Source: Gnetum montanum (Eukaryota > Streptophyta > Gnetopsida > Gnetales > Gnetaceae). Taken from it: DNA of 55,853 nucleotides. Below are positions 46,076 through 55,853 of the stretch, piece by piece. A program made the position numbers and the translations under genes. The DNA is taken from positions 446,592-502,444 of the forward strand of contig MNCI01003413.1 of assembly GCA_015680685.1 (NCBI GenBank). The letters run 5' to 3'. The notes under the pieces were generated by a model, which was not told the origin of the DNA, ran no database searches, and saw only the letters and a list, made by a program, of their open reading frames with translations. Within the stretch, counting starts at the first letter, position 1. Every line of letters starts with the position of its first letter.

Positions 46076-47880
46076 ATAAGATTAGTTATGGACTGACATT
46101 TAATATAGTGTTGAGATAAAAAAACAAAGGTCAAACTTAATGAGAAAATTTTTCTAGCAAGCTAAGCAATCATTGTTCAAAGGATTATTAGTAATGATCT
46201 TAAGAATGTGATTTTTGCAGTTAACAAGCATCTTAGCATTTAAAAAATATGCCTATACTTTTTAAGAATAAAGATAAGAATTAGAAAATATTTTTTAGGA
46301 TTAGAATATCTAGCCTTATGGTTGAAGAAAAGGTGAGATATGTAATATTTAGGAAGATCATCTCCATCTTAAGAATAAAGATAAGAATCAGAAAATATTT
46401 TTTAGGATTAGAATATCTAGCCTTATGGTTGAAGAAAAGGTGAGATATGTAATATTTAGGAAGATCATCTCCATCTTCCTTCCTTTGAGAAAGCATGATC
46501 AATATAGAATAATTGGACTTAGAGATGTAGAGGTAAAACGTTTGGCCAAAAACTATAGAGGATGTAGGACAAGAAGAGTAGTTAAAACTTCTTTGATAGA
46601 GGCAAAAATTTTTATCCTAGATGAAAGAGGTAGATTTGCAAAGAAAATGTGTTAAATGATGAAGATGATAAGTGATATTGGAAATAAAATGGTGAATCAA
46701 TTAAAGTTAACCTTGTAAGATACTCATATCTCTAATGTTGGTGAAATATCTAGAATAGTCTTAACCTTATCAAGGTTTCCTACTATGTCATCTTGAGACA
46801 TAAGGTAACCAACATCTTATGTGTAAGAACCCCCAAAGATGTGTTTCTTGGGATTAGGATGAAGGTTAAACTTTTCATGATGGATTAGTACTTAATCTAC
46901 TTTAGAAGCATGGTTAATTACTAAAGAAAATTTAATGGGCAAATCATCAACCTAGTCATTGACTATCTTGAATATCATGTCATTGGAAGTCATAGCTCAT
47001 TAGTAAGTAGCTCCAGCATTCTTAAGTCCAAAGGGTATTTTAGAATTAAAAAAATTTTCCTAGAGAGTCATAAATATAGTATATTGCTAGTGCTCTAAAT
47101 TTATCTAGATTTGATCATAAGAAAAAAAAACCATCCATAAAGAATAAAAGAGCATGACTAGCTTTTAAATCTATGACTTGATCAATATTTGGTAGGAAAA
47201 AATCATCTTTAAGAGTAATCTTATTACGATCTTGAAAGTTAATGCATACGTGAGTGCCACCATTCTTCTTATGAACTACAATCATGTTAGGAAACCAATC
47301 GATATAGTCAAAAAGATGAATAAATCCATCATCATAGAGCTTAATCATCTCTTCTTTTATAGCAAAAGCTATATTTGAACAAAATTTCCTAACCTTTTGT
47401 TTAACAAGCTTGAAGTATTTTTCCAATATAATGTTATGTTGTATTAGCTTTATATCTAGACCAGGCATATCTCTATGCCTCTAAGCAAGTGAAAGCTTTT
47501 GTAAAGTTGCTAAGATAGTTTCTTGAAGACCTAAAGAGAGAAGAACACTAAGTTAAAGTGTCTTATGTTCATTCTTATGATTTAGTATAGGTAAGTCAAC
47601 AAAATAATCATTTGTTAAAAGAGGCTCTTAATTGAGGAAAAAGAGATCTTACTAGGAAAGTAGTTCATCCTTAGTAATATTTAGAGAAGCTATTATAGAA
47701 TTAGAACTTGGTTTAAAGTTAATAAAAGATAAATTTAGGCTCTAACATACCTAATTTAGAGAATAATTCAAGATCATAGGTCAAACTAGAGACACTAGAA
47801 GGGAAACAATGTTTACTTGGAAAGAAATCAAATCAATTAGGCTTTAGATAAGCTTTTGAAAAGAAATGATATTAACACAT
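46076..47880 (-). pseudogene. protease-RT-RNase H of Tat/Ogre-type element F
   Basis: The minus strand, from the right, shows a pre-RT segment (about 47650-47480), DMPGLD (47468), VHKKNGG..VCINFQD.NK (about 47270), KDDFFLPNIDQ and FMDGF (47130). This is the Tat-lineage RT pattern. The metal motif is *VDD (46943-46954), with the Tyr codon turned to TAG. RNase H (about 46550-46080) has YISH.FF...RYS and ends in a LARKIFSLSLTF-like region at the insertion point of G. A 107-base tandem duplication disturbs it. Many stops. Its integrase is at 29940-30794. Confidence 0.7.
46264..46477. repeat. 107-base tandem duplication
   Basis: 46264-46370 and 46371-46477 are identical except for one T/C. No N lies between them. 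Because the surrounding element is old and heavily mutated, the duplication must be recent, or be an assembly error. Confidence 0.9.
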
Positions 47881-47952
47881 TAAAAGTGCACGACATTAAA
47901 ACATCGCATGTCAACACTTTTTAAAGATTTTCCAAAGACGTGTCATTTTTCC

Positions 47953-47962
47953 AAGCTATATA
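47953..47962 (+). promoter_or_regulatory. possible TATA box
   Basis: CTATATAAG, about 100 bases before the ATG at 48061, in a stretch with LTR-like wording. No direct evidence of use. Confidence 0.25.
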
Positions 47963-48060
47963 AGTGCAAAGACAAAAGAATTCCACATGAAAGCTTTCAT
48001 TTGCATCAAAGTAGATGAGAAATAAATGTTAAAACAAACCAAAAGTAATAGAAGCACTAA

Positions 48061-51000
48061 ATGACAAGAACAATAATGAAAAGTGGTGGCAGTAGTAATC
48101 AAAGATCCAAGGGTGGCACTAGAAATAGTAGGGGATTACCTCAACCCTACATGTTTCATCCTAAGGGCCAAATATAAGTAACCTGAATCCTAGTTAGAAA
48201 ATCTTGGTAGAATTTAACATCATTCCTTTGTTTGCTACAATGATAGTTTTGGCTTTTTGAAATTTTTTATAGATCTTGGATAAAAAATTCAATGCTAGGC
48301 TTAGTTTTAGTAAGAATAACTAGTTTTTGAAATTTTTAAAGCTTAGATTTAAGCTTTAGCTTCAATGTTATTATGGGAATTGAGAACCTAAAGATGTTAC
48401 CTTGTTTTCAAGGATTTTAGTAACTTTTTTCATAGATTTGTGTTGAAGATAGAGATGCATGTATTTGCATGTTTTACTACATGATCTAAATAGGAGATAC
48501 ATCATTTTCCCAAGGTTTTAGTATATTTTCAACCTAGATTTACTAGGAAAAATTTGATTTTATGTTACTATGTTGATGAATAGGGAAGAGCATTGCTAGT
48601 GTAAGAGAATCTAGAATTTTTAAGCTTTCTAAAGTTAAATCTAATTAATATCTTGAATTTAGTAAGTAAGAAATGAATTTTTACTAAGTTTTTAAAGGTA
48701 TAATTCATAATTATTCTTGAAAATGTTTAGAAAACATAAGTTTTAAGGTTTTCCATAAATGAAAAATACAAGATGATGAAGAAATTGATGCACTTTGCTA
48801 TGCAAGATGGTAATGTGTTGTTGACATATCTTTTGATGTGATAGCTAACATGTGACATTGAAGGTACAAGAGCAAGTGTTTTTAACTTGAAATGTTAATG
48901 TTTGATAATGTCAAGGTCTAACGTATATTTCTGCACCTCATCAAAAAAGACTTTTAACATGATTTTTTAATGTAAAATGTTAGAAGAGCAACATATAAAA
49001 GTTGAGTTGGAATTATATTTGATGTTAAGTGTTAAATGTCTAGGACTCATGTCAAAAAATAGCTTTCGAATTTATGTTTTTTGATGTTGTCAAGCATTTT
49101 TAAAGAATTGATGTATGAAACTATATTCAACATGACTAAAAACTAACTTGTTCTATTTTTGTAGTAATGCTACAACAACTAGGTACTTAGTCTTGAGCCT
49201 ATGTTTTTCCTGCTAGTGGATGAGAGAAGAATCCTAGAGAATAAGTTTTGGAAGCCATGGCTAATTAAATTCAAGTCCCTTTTCAATGATGCTTCATTAA
49301 TGTTCAATAAGCTATGGCCTTATCAAGGGGTCACAAAATTTTTAAAGTTCTACATCAACCACTTTTACATAGTGATCTAGACTTGCCTTAGAGAGGAAAT
49401 TATTCTATGGGCTCCAGAGGAAATTTTTTCAAGATTCAATGCAAAAATCATAGAGATAATCTATAGGCAAAGGTCAAATATAGAGGAGTTTCCCAAGGAT
49501 ATCATGATTGCCAAGAAATGTTTGGACAATCTATGGGAGAAAAGAGAGTATCAATAGTTCAATAGAATAGCACACTACTCCTAGAGACTCAAACTTTAGG
49601 ATTATGTCCAATCCACCAAGTTTTTAAGTTTTTTTTAGAGAGGTACATTATATTTCAAGAGTTGGTAAAAATCTCTAGTTAACTTTTTTTCAATTAAAAC
49701 TAACTTTTACATCATCTTGCATGTTGATTATTTTAAATATTCAAAGTCCTAATCACTTAGTATTTCTACAAAATTTATTAAAAGAATTGTCCCAATACCA
49801 AAAGTAGTGGCATCAAGTAATGGTGCATTTTTATATGTGGTGTACAAAACTTAGGCTTCATAGATTTTGCAATGAATATGATAGCAAGGGATGACTTCAC
49901 CCTTTGTGGGGTGAAATTGTAGAATGACCTAAGGGATTAAGAATCATCCTTAGGCCAAAGAATAAGTATTTATCTATACTTAGCTTTAATCTATAAAATT
50001 AGAATATATGTTAGATGATATTAATGGTTACACATGGTTATTGTAGCTGACATAAGCATTGATGACATAAAACTCATTGACATCACCCACCTAGTAGAGG
50101 AGTTCAAAGTACAGTCTACTAGTAAGGAAGTAAGTAACCTGCAGTGGTTATTTAATGGTTAAGACATCAAGTATTTCAATAATTTTGATAAGATAAGTAT
50201 TTTATGTGCTTTGGTTTTGAAGCACTCGTACCCTAGTGTGGTGGAGTGTGCAGGATTAATAAATAATTACTTAGTACATAAGGCTATTTTTATTACATGT
50301 GTAGATTTGAAATAAGTCATCAGTAGTTGGAACCTAGATACCTTGAGTATTGGTTAGGCTTTCTAGATTGGGAAATAAATATTAATAGCTTAAAGCTAGA
50401 TTTAGTAGAGTTGATAGTTGTCAAAGAGTGCATAGGATCTAAGAAGGACATCATCAATGTTCACAAAAAAAATGAAGATATCAAAAGATTATTCCCTTTA
50501 TTTGTTGAATGGTTGTTCTACAATAAAATAGGCCAAAAGTGGGAGCTAGCCCTTAGGTAGTTATACAAGTTGTATGAGGCAATGTTCCAGGAAAGCAAAA
50601 CTAACTAGGCATTATTAATTTTTCAAGGGTTAGTAAAAGAGATGAAGAAACTACCCCAAGAGGATAAGAAATGGGAAAAGCAAGATAGTGAGAAAAATTC
50701 TTAATTTTGGATTTTAGTATAGATTAATAAAAGTGATGACAAATTTGTTTGCTAGAAGTGAAGAGATGCAATCTAACATTACTTTGAGATAGACTACAAG
50801 CCTTCATTATGCCAACACTTGGGGAGGTTGATGTTAACATATAGCATTGATAGTGAGGATCCTTTGATGTCAATATTAAAAACCAAAGAAGAATATCCTC
50901 AATGTTTGAAATCATTGAGGAACCATAGAAGAAAATAAGTGAGGACATGTCAATAAAGAAGGAGAAAATTGTGAAGAGCACCTCTAGAACTATAAAGGGA

Positions 51001-52430
51001 AGGCTTCTAGAAAGCAAAAGCCTCTCTCACAGGAGGAAGATGTGTCTTCAAAGACTTATATAATAAAAATCTCTCAAGAAACATTAGGAAAGAAAACAAA
51101 GAAGACATTTTAACACATGTTTTAAGGTTTTTATATTTTTTTGTCATCTTTATAAGTGTAATTAATGTATCATAGTTTATATATTAATATCAATGAGCTA
51201 TATCTAAACATTAATGTAACATTGCATTAATTTTCAAATGGCACATTATTATTAACACTTATTTTATTTTTCAAAAGTCACTTAGGAAAATAAGGGGTTA
51301 GAATGTAAAGCTAAGAAACTATGTTCCACTCTTCCTTCTATCCTCAAAGGTCACAAGAAAGTAATTAGTGAAGAGGAGTTGGATTTTTCACCTAACCTTC
51401 TTCCATTAGAAGAAAATGAAGAGGGTGATAAAGAAAGTTTTAGTTCTTTTTCTAAACTTTTTTTTATTGAATCTCAATGAAATAGGCCATGAAGAGCTAG
51501 AAAGTGAGAAGATGAAAAATGACAAAAATAAACTCCTAAAAATAAAAATCCCTTCTCCTCTCATAGATGTCACTCCTCTAGCAAGCAAACCAATTTTGAA
51601 TGATTCTAAGGTTTGCAAGTGGATAAAGAAGATGATGAGTTTCAAGCTCTCTATGTCATATGGTAATTTTATTTTGATGTGATGTTGAAATTTTTACATA
51701 GTTTTATAAGTACATCAATATGACTTTTTATTGAATATTTTCTTTTACAAAGATAAGAAGAAAAATCTCAACTTGTGTAAAATACAAATAGTTGATGTTC
51801 AAGGGCTTAGCTAAAGATATGAAGAAAAAGTTGAAGTTGATCTCTCTAAAAGAAGGTAAATATGTCTAACATCATTAGAATAAAGCTAAAATTCTTATGT
51901 TATTTGTGGAAAAATTGATAGTCCATATTTTCCTTACAGAAATTAAAATCAAGTTAAATAAGAATCAAGTGACATTTCATGATCCAACAATAAACATTGA
52001 CATGACAGTAAACAATTCAACTACATAAAGGATATGGGAGAATTAGCCATTGAATAGGCTAATAACAATGTCATGCTTCTGAAGTTGTTGGAGTAGATGT
52101 GTAAGAAGGAAAAAGAAAGCAGAAGGAAAATAAAGATTTTTTCTAACCAAATAGAACTTCTTGATGCTAAGCTAGAAGGTAGAAAAATGGTCAAACATAA
52201 TTCCACACACACCCCCTCCCCTTTCCCCCATGCATTTTAGATAGAGTAGAATAAATCCTTAGAGTCTTAGAGGGCTCTAGTGGAATGCAAGACATTAGCA
52301 TTACCCATGATGTGGTTCATGACCAATTTAAGAAACTTCGTAGTAGCATGGAAAAATTGGAAAGAAAGCATTAAACCAATCCACTTTAACCTTTCTCCAT
52401 AAGTCAAAGTTTCAGGTATATTTTATGGCT
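48061..52430 (+). pseudogene. decayed multi-exon-like ORF with coiled-coil end
   Basis: The ATG at 48061 starts MTRTIMKSGGSSNQR, similar in style to the coiled-coil ORFs at 5169 and 9112. Protein-like stretches at 49170-49640, 50047-50700, 50800-51060, 51300-51660 and 51960-52430 are separated by AT-rich segments with plausible splice signals: donors at 48178, 49643, 51663 and 51856; acceptors at 49165, 50046, 51752 and 51939. The last exon is Lys/Glu/Leu-rich (coiled coil). Interruptions inside exons are mainly TAG. A Tat-type gag follows on the same strand, so an Ogre-like upstream ORF1 is possible; a host-gene pseudogene is the alternative. Not a family I recognise. Confidence 0.35.
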
Positions 52431-53950
52431 TCTCAATTTAAATCCAACTTCAACAATCCAGATTCAACATATTTCATCATTACTAATGTGGTTTCTAATC
52501 TCCATATTTAATATTTTCCATAATTGATGTTTCATTTTATTTGCAATGTCATTTTTAATTGCTTATCTATGGTCTTCGATTTCAACATCCAATGTCATCT
52601 CCTATGTTGCTCCTAATTTAAAATTTTTGATGAAATCTACTTTTTAATGTATACCATTATTTTTACTCAACATCATGTGCCAATCTTTCTTTTGATGTTC
52701 AATGTTATTTTTTATATCAACTATCTACACATCATTTCTCCGATTCAAAACCTTCTAGAAGATTCTCTAGGTTCCAATGTGTCATTTATTCATAATGTAT
52801 GAGGAATTTTCTATTTGTAAGTAGGAGGATACCCCTAAATAGAAATGGGTTGCTATCTTTCTAATTATTTTTTCTCCTTGGAATAATTGGCATCTTGCTC
52901 ACATATTAGTAACTTGTAAAGCTTTTTAAAGACTTAGCCTTTTTGCAAAACAATTTTTCTCTATTTAGAGATTATCAACTTCTTTCTAATTTTCTCTTCT
53001 CTCCTTCACTGCTATATTATATGTTGTTTTTGTTATCCTTCTAACACATTAAGATCCCTCTAGATTTAGACCAACATACAAATCTGGTCTAATCTTTCCT
53101 TCCCATCTTTAGAATTTGTAGTGTTTTTGTCAAATCCACATCATGCACATGCATTAAAGAGAGAATAAGATAACATAGCTCCTTGTTAGAAATTCCTAAT
53201 CCTTGATCCATATCTTAGAATCCTTATAGAAAATTTCCAAGTTTCCCTCCTAAATTTCTAGTTTGCATGTTTTAGTTTTCTATCTTTGATGTTGTACTAA
53301 ATTTTTTAAGCATTCCTTTTGTTTGAAGGGTGTTGCTATAAAAAATCTATTTTTCTTTTTTTACAATATAATTTTTCCTTGTTTCTCTATTATCCATCTA
53401 CATGTTTTGTTTCCTTTCATTTTGTATTGTGAATACAATTTTTATTAGTCTTCATTTTATTAGCTATTTCATGCACACTCTTTTTTTTACTTCATATTGA
53501 CTTATGTTTAACAAAAATATTGTCTCAAGCTATAATATTTTTCCAACAATCTATAAGTCTTCTTTTAATTTGAGGAAATTATTTTCTTAGATCATTTAGT
53601 AATTACAAAATTTCTTAGCTTAGTTTCATGTTAGGTTGTATTATATCTCAAATTATGATGATATTTACCACAACATCTTTCTGGTGTTAGAAGAAGGGTC
53701 TTCAAGAAATTAACATCATTTTTGGTATTTTCTCTTTACCTACACTTTTTCAAGTATTAATGATGTATCTTGTTGAAACAGTAAAATCCTATTTTTTTTG
53801 TGACTTTTACATTTTCTTTGAACAAAGAATTCTCACCCTCTATTTTAAGTGCAAACTTGTTTGTAAGGAAACTAAAGCTCTGGTAATAACTTTATGAAGT
53901 CATAGTCACTTTTACAACATAATCATAGCTAATACATCATCTTCTAATTT
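52431..53950. other. AT-rich region without supported gene
   Basis: It contains repeated CAACATCCAATGTCATC-like wording (52560-52760), recalling the U3 of D, and long pyrimidine-rich runs (52980-53600). It may include a decayed LTR or leader between the ORF and gag; no termini were found. Confidence 0.35.
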
Positions 53951-55600
53951 AGGTTTCTTTAAATTTTAGAAGCTTATTTACCTATAGAGAAATCAGGAAT
54001 TTTTAGAAGAGCTAAGATTAAGGAACTAAAAGATAGCCTATGCCAAATGAAAGTTAGGCTACTTACTCATACTAAACATGTTCAAGATCATGGCAAAATA
54101 TGAGCAAGCTAATGATCTACCACCTTTCCTTTCTAATGTAAATCATCTAATTGAACTAGATCATGAGAAAGCTAAGGAAATAGTAGAGTTCATGATAGAG
54201 CAAGAAAAATAGACCAATAAATCAAGAAGGCTAAAATGAGAATCATCTTGGATCAACCTCTTGGTTCTAACATCACTATTAGAGGAAGGAGAGGAATCAT
54301 AGCCTCTAAATCAAATATTTATTTGATAGACAAACATGAAGAATATCCAATAGGCAAGCTTGGAAAAAGCAATTTTCTATCACATCATATTCTTAAAATC
54401 AACATCATAGCTACTTAAATTTCTTCACCTAGATCTTTGCCATCCACTATAGAATCACTTAGTATTTATGTGAATTCTATTTCTATGTCTTACTATTTGT
54501 TTCCTTCCAATAATATCAATAATTTCCATTCCATCTTCCAATCCTCTATTCCTTCTTTTGGTTCTATATACTTTATTCCTTAACCATAACCTACCATACC
54601 TTCTTTTTAATTCATTTTGCTTTATTCTTTCATCACTCCACTACTGTTCAGTGTTTTCCAATTTGTTGGTATACCCTGCTTTCCTATGTATCTACCTAAT
54701 TTAGTCTCATCAGGTATACCTAATTTTGATACTTTTGGATCTCCTCCATACATATTTCCTCCTCTCACATCATTACTTACTACAATTCCATAACCTATCT
54801 CTCACTCTCCTTAAACAAATCCATAGCTATTAGCACTACCAACTGATATTATGCTTTCTCTCCAAAGCATTGAAGATGAATTAGCTATGGCATCAAACAT
54901 GCAAAAAATTCTCTTATTTCCTTGGATTGGGTCTTACGTAATCTGATCAACTTTGCAATTTTCTTACCAATGTTTCCTAAGAGAGTTTTGCTACAATCTT
55001 TCATAAAGTACAATGACAAAATAGGGCATCTAATACATCATGTGGTCATATTCAAGAATGAATGCATGCCCCTTATCCCTTATCCTTAGATTGTGCTGAG
55101 ATCTTTTTCTAGCTCTCTATCTGGAAGAGCTTTGGAACTGTATAGATCCTTACCTTGTGGTTCTATTATCTCTCTAGAATAACTACTTGTAGCCTTAATT
55201 TTTGATAATTTTTCATTAATGATTAACCCTTCCTAAATCCTTAGTTAGCTGAAAATTCAAAAAATTGTTAACATGTAAGCTCAAGATGATTCCATAATAA
55301 TGTTTCCCAAGGCTCTAAGATAACTAAAATCATCAAGTTATTTTGATTATTTTTACTATTAGTTACCATAATGTTTGAAAATGGGGTGTTAGAGAAATTT
55401 CAAAAAGTACATTCTTAACTCCCCCATAGTAAATGAGCTTAGCTCTAAAAGTGCACAAGTTTTCAAATAGTTAAAACTGAAGATTTGGCTCACAAGATGA
55501 CCAAGGAATATTGAGTTTGAAGAATATTTTAATAGAAAATTAGTAGAAATTAATCAAAATTGATAAGAAGTATTCCCAAATCATGCATAAATTCAGAGAA
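53951..55600 (+). pseudogene. gag: gag of Tat-type element I
   Basis: The N-terminal part has charged stretches (53980-54410), followed by a Ser/Pro/Tyr-rich region (54420-54840). SLQSIEDELAMASNMQ (about 54860) leads to the capsid-like core: HHVVIFKNECMPL (about 55040), SLSGRALELYRSLPCGSI (about 55110) and FDNFSLMINP (about 55205). These follow the Tat/Ogre Gag pattern (LTGPALxWYxxLPPxSI). Many stops and frame changes. It is cut off near 55600 by the start of H. It is on the opposite strand to F, so it is a different copy. Confidence 0.55.
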
Positions 55601-55609
55601 GTCATCAAT

Positions 55610-55853
55610 GATGTTTTTGAAAATGTGATGTTTTGTTCAAAGCCATGATCAACAAAAGTTATGCAAGTGGGTCCTCCCCAAAGAAGGCTCATTCCATAAT
55701 ACCCTTGCATAACCACTTCTATAGATGTTTTTGCTCACCTTAGAAGTTAAATGTAGATCATGTCTTTGTTCCAAACAACACACAATTACCTTAGTTAGTA
55801 TTTTGCATTCTACTATACAAAATCATTAGGCCCATAATTGCATGTAGCAGTGA
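55610..55853 (-). mobile_element. 3' spacer fragment of a further family member (H)
   Basis: The minus strand is homologous to the 3' spacer of A around 8740-8850, including the inverted-repeat block. The rest of the element would lie beyond the window. Confidence 0.5.
55658..55713 (-). repeat. conserved inverted-repeat block (H copy)
   Basis: GTTATGCAAG (55658-55667) and CTTGCATAAC (55704-55713) are perfect 10-base inverted repeats around the conserved GGTCC...CCCCAAAG core. It is the best-preserved of the four copies. Confidence 0.65.

Noticed and set aside
46076-55600. F and I as one Tat/Ogre element
   Set aside because: The RT of F is on the minus strand and gag I on the plus strand. 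One element would need an inversion for which there is no junction evidence.
1-55853. CRISPR arrays, rRNA, bacterial operons, riboswitches
   Set aside because: No regular short repeats with spacers, no rRNA motifs and no prokaryotic gene organisation. The sequence is plant retrotransposon DNA.

Overview
This window reads as nuclear heterochromatin of a land plant, probably one with a large, retrotransposon-rich genome (a gymnosperm is possible, but nothing in the sequence proves it). It is AT-rich and has no intact host gene, rRNA, functional tRNA or CRISPR array. Almost every recognisable segment is an LTR retrotransposon or a decayed piece of one. Most reading frames are broken by in-frame stops, many at positions where a related copy has glutamine (C-to-T decay of CAA/CAG), plus small indels.

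Layout. 224-5004: an element with long direct terminal repeats (K, tentatively minus strand) and no recognisable gag or pol. 5169-15598: a plus-strand element B, represented by its coiled-coil ORF (5169-5655 and 12635-14526), polypurine tract and LTR. It is split by a composite insertion, A/A2 (5656-12634), in which a plus-strand gag...LTR is fused to a minus-strand gag-PBS-LTR, so the two LTRs are inverted. 15599-18786: minus-strand LTRs and coiled-coil ORF pieces (J), with element D (plus, 18787-27727) inserted beside them. 27733-30794 and 46076-47880: pieces of a minus-strand Tat/Ogre-type Ty3 element F (tandem repeats, integrase, then RNase H/RT/protease). F is split by a gag-only Ty1/copia element G (plus, 30795-46075), which is itself split by a nearly complete Ty3 element E (minus, 33699-43631, perfect 5-bp target duplication CAAGG). 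48061-55600: a plus-strand, possibly spliced, decayed ORF followed by a Tat-type gag (I). 55610-55853: the edge of one more related element (H).

Elements A, B, D, E and J form one superfamily here. Their LTRs are about 0.81-0.90 kb with TGATGA...TCATCA termini. The primer-binding sites, where present, are of the tRNA-Asp type used by Athila/Tat elements, and most have a G-rich polypurine tract beside the 3' LTR. In E the order gag-protease-RT-RNaseH-integrase is still readable. A, B and J carry an extra coiled-coil ORF between the integrase position and the 3' LTR, the place where Athila-like elements keep an env-like ORF.

The most interesting signals are: a short inverted-repeat block conserved in the 3' spacers of A, D and H (and degraded in E); subfamily-specific palindromic motif arrays in U3; the inverted-LTR composite with an apparent microhomology junction; and a Glu-to-Lys change at the integrase catalytic position in D, E and F. 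Four single Ns sit between 45-46-bp repeated ends and look like assembly joins, not biology.
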